Positions 1 to 6,446 of a stretch of 8,545 nucleotides of DNA are shown piece after piece. Position 1 is the stretch's first letter. Each line of letters opens with the position of its first letter. The DNA lies in contig PXSZ01000012.1 in assembly GCA_003023105.1 (NCBI GenBank), forward strand, positions 1-8,545, in the 5' to 3' direction. The DNA is from Bacteroidetes bacterium QH_10_64_37. GTDB taxonomy: Bacteria > Bacteroidota > Rhodothermia > Rhodothermales > Salinibacteraceae. The notes under the pieces are model-generated. The model made no database searches. It had not been told where the DNA came from and saw only the letters and a program-made list of their open reading frames with translations. The position numbers were made by a program, and so were the translations under genes.

Positions 1-1401
1 CAGGGCGTCAACGCGCTTATCGTAACGCCGGACATGGAAGGGGTCGAGGTTTTTGAAAACAACCGCTCGAAGACGGGCATCCGGGGGACGTGGCAGGCCC
101 GCTTCCGCTTCAACGACGTGCGCGTGCCAGCGAAGAACGTGCTTCACAAGGAAGGCGCCGGGCTGAAGGTGGCGCTCTCGTGTCTCAACTACGGCCGTTG
201 CACGCTCAGTGCGGGCATTACCGGTGCTGCAAAGGCCGCCCGCGATCAGGGCATCAAGTGGGCGCAAACGCGCTACCAGTTCGAGCGCCCGCTGGCGGAC
301 TTCGAGCTCGTGCAGCAAAAGATCGCCCGCATGTCGGCCGTCACCTACGCGATGGACGCCCTGCTCTACATGACGACGGGCCTGCTTGATCGAGGCGAGA
401 CGGATATCATGGTCGAGACGGCGATCACAAAGGTGTTCTGCTCCGAGCTCGGATGGACGGTGATCGACGAGGCCATGCAGATGATGGGGGGGGAGGGCTA
501 CATGACCGAGCACGAGCTCGAACGGTCCTGGCGGGACAATCGCATCCACAGCATCGTGGAGGGCTCGAACGAGGTGATGCAGTCCTTCATCTTTGCGTAC
601 GGTGGCAAGCAGCTCGCCGAGAAGATGGTGTCGATCCAGGAGGCGCTTCTGTGGGACACCGACGAGTCGATGGGCGACAACCTGTCTCGCATCCTCACGG
701 CTGCCACCTCACCGACGGTGTTGAAGAAAGCCCTCCCGATGGGGGCGCAGCTGTTTCTCGGCCTCAAGCCGAGCGCCCCTGAGCTCCGGAGCGTACACCC
801 GGCCCTTCAGGAGCAGGCCGACACGCTCACAAGGCTCATCCAGCGGCACTCGCACTACTTCAAGCTCGTGAGCAAGTGGGAGCGCGAGGACGTGGTGAAG
901 CATCAGGCCCAGCAGGCCCGTGTGGCGAACAACGCCATCTACATTTTCGCCCTCGCGTCGGCGCTGTCGAAGATGGACGATCAGCTTCGCTCCGGCGACT
1001 ACGGGCCGGAATTTGAGCGCGACCGGGCCGCATTCGAGTATCTCTTCGAGTGGTTCGACCACAAGATCCACCAGAACTTCGGCGCGATGCGCGACAACCC
1101 CGACGAGAGCATGCGCGAGGCCGCCGAGGCCGCCCGGGCCCACAACGACACGCTCCCCAACGAGAACTTCTACATCCACGAGGGCAGTCCGCTGGGCCGC
1201 GACGCCGGCAAAGAGCTCCCGCAGGAGCACATCCCACAGTTCGACGGCGAGGGCAACGATCCCCGAGAGGTCAACCGCGCGCCGGGCGAGACCTACGATC
1301 TCGACGTTGAAGACGTGGCCGACGAGATGACCGAGCCGACCGAACGCGGCGACGGGGTCCCCGAAGAGCCGACGCCGGCCTCAGACTCGGAGGAGTCCTG
1401 A
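1..1401 (+). CDS. Acyl-CoA dehydrogenase, VLCAD/ACAD9-like, 5' truncated by window edge
   Basis: This is the last 466 codons of an acyl-CoA dehydrogenase, the FAD enzyme of the first fatty-acid beta-oxidation step. The reading frame is open from base 1, so the ATG at 34 is internal. Fragment residues of about 1-45 end the middle beta domain. The C-terminal helical domain follows, with the family signature TRYQFERPLADFELVQ, the MMGGEGYMTE segment and the motif VEGSNEVMQ, whose Glu (fragment residue 187, codon 559-561) is the expected catalytic base. About 250 further residues resemble the C-terminal extension of VLCAD/ACAD9 enzymes, which in those proteins aids membrane association. The last roughly 40 residues are strongly acidic, fitting a salt-in halophile. 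The missing N-terminus probably carries the substrate-entry helical domain. Substrate chain length cannot be read from the sequence. The electron acceptor would be ETF, from family knowledge. Confidence 0.93.
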   Translation, partial: QGVNALIVTPDMEGVEVFENNRSKTGIRGTWQARFRFNDVRVPAKNVLHKEGAGLKVALSCLNYGRCTLSAGITGAAKAARDQGIKWAQTRYQFERPLADFELVQQKIARMSAVTYAMDALLYMTTGLLDRGETDIMVETAITKVFCSELGWTVIDEAMQMMGGEGYMTEHELERSWRDNRIHSIVEGSNEVMQSFIFAYGGKQLAEKMVSIQEALLWDTDESMGDNLSRILTAATSPTVLKKALPMGAQLFLGLKPSAPELRSVHPALQEQADTLTRLIQRHSHYFKLVSKWEREDVVKHQAQQARVANNAIYIFALASALSKMDDQLRSGDYGPEFERDRAAFEYLFEWFDHKIHQNFGAMRDNPDESMREAAEAARAHNDTLPNENFYIHEGSPLGRDAGKELPQEHIPQFDGEGNDPREVNRAPGETYDLDVEDVADEMTEPTERGDGVPEEPTPASDSEES

Positions 1402-1449
1402 ACGTTGGGCCGCATCCCGGGTGGATGAATTGAGCCAACAATATACACT

Positions 1450-1468
1450 TTCCCTGCTCGGCGGGGAA
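1450..1468 (+). terminator. Weak hairpin after the acyl-CoA dehydrogenase gene
   Basis: TTCCCTGC and GCGGGGAA can pair over 8 bp with one G-U wobble around a 3-nt TCG loop, 48 bp after the stop codon. No U-run follows, so it is a poor intrinsic terminator and may only be a 3'-end stabiliser. The rest of the 294-bp gap (1402-1695) holds one dispersed-repeat copy at 1531-1590. It also has a possible -10-like TATACA at 1442-1447 without a convincing -35, and no gene that I can support. Confidence 0.25.
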
Positions 1469-1530
1469 TGATCTAATTCGTCCGCGCAGCGTCAGAGTAG
1501 CCTCCGACGAGAGTCGAGACATGGTGTAAG

Positions 1531-1590
1531 TGCGTGCGTTTGCAGGGAGCACCTCCGCCACAAGCACTTTCACGCCTGCGCACTTCCACC
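1531..1590 (+). repeat. Dispersed repeat, copy A (inverted partner at 7791-7850)
   Basis: This intergenic block matches the reverse complement of 7791-7850 at 46 of 60 positions without gaps, by hand alignment. The core TGCGTGCGTTTGCAGGG is identical in both copies, CAAGCAC is shared at offset 30, and the ends are pyrimidine-rich (CACxTCCAC). The two copies lie in non-coding DNA about 6.2 kb apart in opposite orientation. There is no transposase and no target-site duplication that I can see. It may be a family of small intergenic elements. The same segment runs in frame into the gene at 1696, so an automated start call could wrongly add it to that protein. Confidence 0.6.
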
Positions 1591-1695
1591 CGTCGAATCG
1601 TACGGTCGGCTCGTGCATTGATACTGAGCGAAAGGAATCGACTTGGTTTCGATCCATCGTCCTCGTTCAGCTCTTCCGTCTCGCCTCCCGACGGC

Positions 1696-2427
1696 ATGCA
1701 GTCCCTGTACGTCGTTTCCCTTGATCGCCATCACCTCGGCGATGATCTGTTCCTGAAGTCCCTCGCCCAGCACGTCGCCGAGGCGGGGGCGGAGGAGGGT
1801 CCGACCTGTCTCCTCGTGCACGGGAGTGGGGAGAAGGTGGAGCGCACCCTCGAAGCGCAGGGCTATTTCCCAGACCGAACCGATGGCGTGCTCGACGTCG
1901 AGAGTGAAGAGCAGCGGCGCCTCGTAGAGCGGGCCGTCCGGGAGGTGAACCAGGAGATTGTCGCGACCCTGACCGACGAAGTGGTGTCTGCGGTCGGCAT
2001 TCAGGGGGTGGACCGGGGGCTTTTTCAAAGGGCGTCCGACGAGCCGCTGCAGGCCTCCAACGCGGGGTGGGTGTCAGCGCTTCTTAAGCAGCACGTGGTG
2101 CCCGTGGTGTCCGCCCTTGCGGAGGACCCGGATTCCGGCGACGTGCGCGAGGTGTCGGCGGTGGAAGCGGTCCGGGCGCTGGGCCGGGCCCTGGACGCCT
2201 CGTTCGATCCGGTGGCCTGTGTGCTCACCACCGGCGAGGCGCCGGGCTTGCCCGACGGGGCCGGAGGGATTGAGGAGACGGTCGGGGTGGATGCCGTGAC
2301 CGAAGAGCATGTGCCCGATCCCTCGGCCGTCCGTCGCCTGTCCGAGGCGGAGATTCCGGTGCTGGTCACGAGCCTCCAGGGCCTCTTTGCTCGAGAGGAG
2401 GCAGAGGGAACGCGAGTCCAGGCGTAG
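1696..2427 (+). CDS. Amino-acid-kinase-family protein resembling acetylglutamate kinase, probable pseudoenzyme
   Basis: This 243-aa acidic protein follows the layout of acetylglutamate kinase (ArgB). It has an HGSG motif at residues 42-45 (family HGGG), VNQEIV at 84-89 (family VNKxIV), AVGIQGVD at 99-106 (family AVGLSGxD), a central strand VVPVVSALAED, LTTGEAPGL at 177-185 (family LTDVPGVL) and a terminal EGTRV. The expected catalytic residues are absent. The N-terminal KxGGS strand reads SLDRHHLGDD, the NxNAD motif reads EVSAV (152-156), and the segment bearing the second Lys (GGMxxK) is shortened away. It is therefore probably not a working kinase and might be regulatory or derived by relaxed selection. 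The start was chosen at ATG 1696 because the family-like strand begins there; the open frame continues upstream to 1534 through a dispersed repeat and low-complexity residues. No clear ribosome binding site is visible. It is separated from both neighbours. Fold assignment is fairly good; function is unknown. Confidence 0.72.
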   Translation: MQSLYVVSLDRHHLGDDLFLKSLAQHVAEAGAEEGPTCLLVHGSGEKVERTLEAQGYFPDRTDGVLDVESEEQRRLVERAVREVNQEIVATLTDEVVSAVGIQGVDRGLFQRASDEPLQASNAGWVSALLKQHVVPVVSALAEDPDSGDVREVSAVEAVRALGRALDASFDPVACVLTTGEAPGLPDGAGGIEETVGVDAVTEEHVPDPSAVRRLSEAEIPVLVTSLQGLFAREEAEGTRVQA

Positions 2428-2522
2428 CGCCGTTTTTTGGACCGAAGCGGCCCGAAGCTCTTGAACGTTTGGACAAATCAGACGTGGATCGAAAGTGGAT
2501 CGTCGTCCCCGTCTGATCCGGC

Positions 2523-2551
2523 TTGACAGCGGTTGAAGGACGTATTATGTT
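2523..2551 (+). promoter_or_regulatory. Strong sigma-70-type promoter for the histone H1-like gene
   Basis: There is a perfect -35 TTGACA (2523-2528), a 17-bp spacer and a -10 TATGTT (2546-2551, four of six to TATAAT). Transcription would start near 2558, giving a leader of about 43 nt before the ATG at 2601. It sits in the only AT-richer part of the gap after the kinase-like gene. It resembles classical sigma-70 sites more than the TTTG/TAnnTTTG promoters described for Bacteroides and Flavobacterium. Confidence 0.7.
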
Positions 2552-2600
2552 CTCTCTGCACAAGTCAACTCACTCCTACACAATCTGCAGAGGTGCACGC

Positions 2601-2792
2601 ATGAGTACGTTTGACGAACGCTATACCCAACTGACCGACATTCTTGAGGACGCCGAAGAGGATCTCATGAAGTTCTATGAGAAGGGCAACAAGGCTGCTG
2701 GCACGCGCGCCCGGAAGAGCCTCATGGAGTTGAAGAAGCGGTCCCACGAGATCCGTCAGGAGATCCAGGACATCAAGAACGACGAGCTGTAG
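2601..2792 (+). CDS. Histone H1-like DNA-binding protein (Hc1 family), 63 aa
   Basis: This short, almost wholly helical protein has the hallmark block FYEKGNKAAGTRARKSLMELKK (residues 25-46, cited here by its ends). The block is typical of the small Hc1-type histone H1-like proteins of Bacteroidota. These are thought to bind and compact DNA, by analogy with chlamydial Hc1. Eleven of its twelve Lys/Arg lie between residues 24 and 52, while the N-terminal 23 residues are very acidic (8 Asp/Glu), giving a net charge near -3. The Lys/Ala-rich tail of chlamydial Hc1 is missing. The ATG at 2601 is chosen because the strong promoter overlaps the upstream in-frame extension and AGAGG lies 8 bp before it. 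The gene is monocistronic, between its own promoter and a strong terminator. The family call is firm; actual DNA binding is inferred. Confidence 0.88.
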   Translation: MSTFDERYTQLTDILEDAEEDLMKFYEKGNKAAGTRARKSLMELKKRSHEIRQEIQDIKNDEL

Positions 2793-2903
2793 TCCTCCCT
2801 CCTCGCCAATCCGGTTCGTCCGAGTTCCTGGATGAAGATTCCACGCGAGAAGAGCCGTCTTCCACTCAACGCTCCCTGCCCTAAATCGGTGTTTCTGCGC
2901 ACG

Positions 2904-2941
2904 AAAAAAGCCCTTGCTGACGAAGAGCAAGGGCTTTTTTT
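2904..2941 (+). terminator. Strong intrinsic terminator after the histone-like gene
   Basis: A perfect 15-bp inverted repeat, AAAAAAGCCCTTGCT (2904-2918) and AGCAAGGGCTTTTTT (2926-2940), flanks a 7-nt loop, with T-run 2935-2941. The A-run on the left arm would make it work on the minus strand too, though no minus-strand gene ends here. It lies 112 bp after the histone-like stop and isolates that unit from the DUF3078 gene. Confidence 0.92.
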
Positions 2942-2967
2942 GTGTCGGGGTTCTCTGTCCGTCAGGG

Positions 2968-3001
2968 GGCGTTCTGCCTCCGCCTGCGGCGTCCTGCCTC
3001 C
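2968..3001 (+). repeat. Short direct repeat, period 20 bp, before the DUF3078 gene
   Basis: GGCGTTCTGCCTCC (2968-2981) recurs as GGCGTCCTGCCTCC (2988-3001) with one mismatch. It lies in the 93 bp between the terminator and the DUF3078 start, where a promoter for that gene would be expected but none is recognisable. It could be an operator for a dimeric regulator, or a chance local duplication. Confidence 0.3.
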
Positions 3002-3034
3002 AAAAGAGCCTCTGTCTGGACCTCCTTCTCTTTT

Positions 3035-3979
3035 ATGGCGTCCCGAACGGTCGTCTGTCTTCTCGCCGTTTTCTGCATCACTGTCGTCGGGAGCTCCGTG
3101 TTTGCGCAGCCCGGTCTTCCCTCAGCGGATCCGACGGTCAGCCCCACTTCGGATACGGCCGGCGCTGAATGGGACACTATGTTGACCGGCAAGTTTTCGG
3201 TGTCTCAGGCCGCGTACAAGGACTGGCAGGGAGGAGGGGTCAATTCGCTGGCGTTCACCACGTCCCTCGACGGGGCTGCCGAGCGGGCCGGGGACCGGTG
3301 GGCACAGTCCTACGAGATGCGCCTCGTGCTCGGCTTTCTCAATCAGGAAGGCCGTGAACTTCGGAAGTCCGAAGACTTGATCCGCCTGCATTCGAACCTG
3401 CAATTTCAGGGTAACGGGTTTTTCAAGCGCTTCAATCCCACGTTGGCGGGGAACCTTCGGACGCAGTTTGCCGCCGGGTTCAGCCACTCGGAAAATCCCT
3501 ACGATGAGTATGAGGACCATCCGAGGGCCGGTCAAGACCCGCCCGTTCAGACGTCGTCGTTTTTCGCCCCGGGCACGGTGACCGAATCCCTCGGGCTCAC
3601 CTACGAGCCGTTTAATCAGCTTTCGCTTCTGCTCGGGGGCGCCTCCAAGCAAACCTTCGTTCTGGAGCGGGACTTCCGGGTTCTCTACGGCGTTGACGAG
3701 GAGGACGTGGTTCGCGTCGAGGCGGGAGGGCAATTGGCATCGAGCCTTGATCATAATTTCACGGAAAACATCCGGTACCGGTCACAGATCGACCTCTTCT
3801 TTGCGGTCAACCAACTCGGTAACGCCCCGGACCTGATCTGGGAGAATGTCGTCAACCTCAAGGTGAACAGTTGGTTGTCGACGGACCTGGAGTTCGTGGC
3901 GGTCTACGACAGAGACACGATCCAGGCCATTCAGATCAAGGAGGTCCTTTCGGTGGGGGTGTCGCTCAATCTTCTTTAA
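3035..3979 (+). CDS. DUF3078 family secreted/outer-membrane protein
   Basis: This 314-aa protein begins with a clear Sec signal peptide (MASR, then a hydrophobic run to residue 21, cleavage expected after VFA at 22-24). The mature part opens with GKFSVSQAAYKDWQGGGVNS; W64 and G66-N70 form the W-x-GG-x-N signature of DUF3078, a family common in Bacteroidota. Alternating polar/hydrophobic stretches such as RLHSNLQFQGNGF, TESLGLTYEPFNQLSLLLGG and WLSTDLEFVAVYD suggest an outer-membrane beta-barrel; the last strand ends VGVSLNLL. Molecular function is unknown. The ATG at 3035 is chosen because it sets the signal peptide correctly; an in-frame GTG at 2942 would abut the terminator and precede the signal with unlikely basic residues. 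The stop is 40 bp before the next gene, so co-transcription is likely. No clear promoter is seen. Confidence 0.83.
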   Translation: MASRTVVCLLAVFCITVVGSSVFAQPGLPSADPTVSPTSDTAGAEWDTMLTGKFSVSQAAYKDWQGGGVNSLAFTTSLDGAAERAGDRWAQSYEMRLVLGFLNQEGRELRKSEDLIRLHSNLQFQGNGFFKRFNPTLAGNLRTQFAAGFSHSENPYDEYEDHPRAGQDPPVQTSSFFAPGTVTESLGLTYEPFNQLSLLLGGASKQTFVLERDFRVLYGVDEEDVVRVEAGGQLASSLDHNFTENIRYRSQIDLFFAVNQLGNAPDLIWENVVNLKVNSWLSTDLEFVAVYDRDTIQAIQIKEVLSVGVSLNLL

Positions 3980-4019
3980 GGGACGAATTGATCACAACGC
4001 GTTCGTCGTTCTCGCGCCG

Positions 4020-6278
4020 ATGCGTCGCGTTCTGGCCGCGTATCTTGGACTCGGTCTGCTGCTGGCTCCTGTTCCGCTGTTGAATGTCCTCCAGGCGGAG
4101 TCGGCGGCGGTCGTCGCCTTGGTCGCCTTCTTTGTTAGCGGCTACGCGGCGGTCGGGGCGTTTGGGGCGGAGGCCCCCTCGCTGTGGCGTGTGATGGGGC
4201 GGCAGGAAGCAGCGCTGCTCGTACCGCTCGGCCTCCTGACGCTCGCGCAGCTCTGGGCGCCCAACTGTACGTTTGCCCAAGGGCTTCTCTTCTACGCGCT
4301 GTTTCCGGGAGTCACCGTCGCGTTCGCGGTGTCGCTCGCCTACGCGCTGCAGGGGCTGGATCTGTCGCGGCCCCGTGTCGTGCTGACTGTAATTGGGCTC
4401 CTGATCGTTGTGGGCGGCCCGCTCTACGATCTTGGGCTGCGTCCCCAGTTCTATACCTACAACCACGTGTTTGGGGGTGTGCTGGGGCCCATCTATGACG
4501 AGCAGCTCGCGGTGCGAACAGGCCTCTTCGTCTTTCGGGGGCTGACCCTGCTCTGGGCCGCGGTGGCCGTGCTGGTCGGCCGGTGGCTGCGGGGACGGGG
4601 ACTGCGATGGCCCCTGCCGATCTGCGCACTGGCGATCGGGACGATCTACGCATTCGCCGCCCCGCTTGGTATCAACACCCCGGCGTGGTACATTCAGGAG
4701 CAGCTCGGGGGCCACACGCGCACCGCGCACTTTGATCTCTACTACGATCCCACGCGGGTCGACACGGCCGCCGCCGCAGCCCTCGCGCAGACCCACGAAG
4801 CCCGCTACGACTGGGTTCGTACCCGTCTCGACTTGGATGCCGACGAGGACGGCCCGCGCATCCAGAGCTACATCTACCCAAATCCCGACGTGAAGGGCCG
4901 GCTGACCGGGGCCCGAACGACGGGTGTGGCGCCTGTGTGGTTGTCCACGCCTCAGATCCATCTGTTGCGCGATGGGGTGTCGGGGAGCCTGGGGCACGAG
5001 CTGGCCCACGTCGCGAGCCGGCCCTTCGGCCTTCCGGGGCTGAACGCCTCGTGGGCCCCAGGCCTCATTGAAGGCTGGGCCGTGGCGCTGGAGCCGCCGT
5101 CGCCGGTTCCCTCCCCCGACGATCTCGTCTTGACGGCGGCCTACGCGGACACGACGACCTCCCTGACCGCCGAAGCCCGCGCCGTGGCAAGTCGGCTTTC
5201 GCCCTGGGGATTTTGGACGGGACGGGGAGCGGTCTCCTACGCCACCATGGGGTCGTTCGTGCAGTATCTCCTCGATCGGTTCGGCCCGGACAAACTGAAG
5301 CGCGTCTACGCGTGGGGAAATTTCGAAGCCGTCTACGGCCGGTCGCTGCAGGCGCTCGCGGAGGGGTGGGCGGCACATCTCCGCCGGACATCCGGCGTGG
5401 CTCGGGATGCCTATGGCGTCGTCGCCCGCCAGTTCACGCGGCCGTCTCTGTTCCAGACTGAGTGTCCCCACTACGTCCCCCCGGCTCGCCGACACCTTCA
5501 AGAGGCCCGGCGGGCCGCCCGGCGGCGCGACAGCACCGACATGGTTGCGCACCTGAAGCAGGCGCTTGCGATGCAGCCGCAGTTCGCAGCGGCCCACGAA
5601 GCCCTGGCACACATCCGCCTCGCGCGGGGACGGGCCGGGGCGGCGCGACGGCAGCTCGACACGCTGAGCCAAGAGGCCCGCACGGTCGGGCTCCGCGTGG
5701 CCCTGGCCGATGCGCGGGCGCTGGCGGGAGCGACCGAGGCGGCCCGCGCCCTGTACGCCGAGGCCCGTGCCCGCACCCCGAACTATGCCCACGACACCCG
5801 GACCCGACTGATGCTGCGAGACGCGACGGCGGCCCATCCGCGAGTCCTTCGGATTCTCGTGAGCGGGGACTCGGCGGCCGTCCAGGCGCGACGCCTCGGG
5901 GCCGTGCAGCAGCAGAATGCAGCGGTGCGGGCGTGGCGGGCCGTTCGGTGGATGGATGCGAAGCAGTACGGTGCGGCACTTTCAGGGTGGCGGACCCTGG
6001 AGACGCCCATTCGGCCCGCTCGTCCTCGTGCCTGGCACCGCGCGTGGGCGATTCAGCACACCGCCTGGGGGGCCGAATCCGCTCTGCAAGCAGGGTCGAC
6101 CGCCGTAGCTCAGCGCTGGGCTGAGCGGGCCGTCCGGCAGGCGCGGACGCTTGGGGGTGAGGCCCGGGCGACTCTCTTTGAGTGGTGGGCGTCTCGGGCG
6201 GGAGCGACCGGTAATGGGGGAATGGGGGCGCAGGAGCGTGGGGGCTCTGAGGATCTCTCCAGTAGCACGGCGAGATGA
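4020..6278 (+). CDS. Polytopic membrane gluzincin-like metallopeptidase with C-terminal TPR region
   Basis: This 752-aa protein has three parts. Residues of about 4-216 contain roughly seven hydrophobic segments (near 4-22, 29-50, 63-80, 87-111, 119-138, 163-187, 199-216). Residues of about 235-460 form a peptidase-MA-like domain: HELAH at 326-330 is the zinc/catalytic HExxH, and E351 in GLIEGWA, 21 residues on, fits the third zinc ligand of gluzincins. YATMGSFVQYLLDRFG (407-422) is the segment usual after it. Residues of about 486-585, and more weakly 632-710, look like TPR helices (HLKQALAMQPQFAAAHEALAHI). The last 25 residues are Gly/Ser-rich and probably disordered. With all catalytic residues present it should be an active zinc protease, but its substrate and the side of the membrane it faces are unknown. 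The start lies 40 bp after the DUF3078 stop, without a clear Shine-Dalgarno; the plug gene follows after 168 bp. Confidence 0.82.
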   Translation: MRRVLAAYLGLGLLLAPVPLLNVLQAESAAVVALVAFFVSGYAAVGAFGAEAPSLWRVMGRQEAALLVPLGLLTLAQLWAPNCTFAQGLLFYALFPGVTVAFAVSLAYALQGLDLSRPRVVLTVIGLLIVVGGPLYDLGLRPQFYTYNHVFGGVLGPIYDEQLAVRTGLFVFRGLTLLWAAVAVLVGRWLRGRGLRWPLPICALAIGTIYAFAAPLGINTPAWYIQEQLGGHTRTAHFDLYYDPTRVDTAAAAALAQTHEARYDWVRTRLDLDADEDGPRIQSYIYPNPDVKGRLTGARTTGVAPVWLSTPQIHLLRDGVSGSLGHELAHVASRPFGLPGLNASWAPGLIEGWAVALEPPSPVPSPDDLVLTAAYADTTTSLTAEARAVASRLSPWGFWTGRGAVSYATMGSFVQYLLDRFGPDKLKRVYAWGNFEAVYGRSLQALAEGWAAHLRRTSGVARDAYGVVARQFTRPSLFQTECPHYVPPARRHLQEARRAARRRDSTDMVAHLKQALAMQPQFAAAHEALAHIRLARGRAGAARRQLDTLSQEARTVGLRVALADARALAGATEAARALYAEARARTPNYAHDTRTRLMLRDATAAHPRVLRILVSGDSAAVQARRLGAVQQQNAAVRAWRAVRWMDAKQYGAALSGWRTLETPIRPARPRAWHRAWAIQHTAWGAESALQAGSTAVAQRWAERAVRQARTLGGEARATLFEWWASRAGATGNGGMGAQERGGSEDLSSSTAR

Positions 6279-6446
6279 TACCAAATACCATCTTTCGATC
6301 GTCGTGAAAATGCAATTGCTGAGGCCTCGCCCAAGGTCGGTGAACCATGCGCCGCGACTGTTGGTTGGGAGAAGCGGATCGGCTAGGGCTCTGGAACAAC
6401 GGCGTCCACAGCCGGCCTCGCGTCATTCAGTCATCTGGGGTGCCGT

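Noticed and set aside
709..1230. 173-codon open frame on the minus strand opposite the acyl-CoA dehydrogenase gene
   Set aside because: Antisense shadow of the dehydrogenase C-terminal extension, with Val/Leu/Arg-rich composition and no family match.
1534..1695. 54-codon N-terminal extension of the kinase-like protein
   Set aside because: The extension is encoded by the dispersed repeat and a Ser/Arg-rich stretch. The family-like fold starts at ATG 1696.
2942..3034. GTG start giving 31 extra residues on the DUF3078 protein
   Set aside because: It would put a basic stretch before the signal peptide and begin right at the terminator's T-run.
3966..5837. 623-codon open frame on the minus strand opposite the membrane peptidase gene
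   Set aside because: It is Arg/Gly/Pro-rich with no recognisable domain, while the plus strand encodes an HExxH peptidase. Long antisense frames are expected in GC-rich genes.
6361..6389. Possible promoter TTGGTT, 17 bp, TAGGGC before the plug gene
   Set aside because: The -10 is too poor to call in GC-rich DNA.
5434..6426. 330-codon open frame on the minus strand
   Set aside because: Low-complexity Pro/Arg/Ser composition, overlaps the TPR region of the peptidase, no motif.
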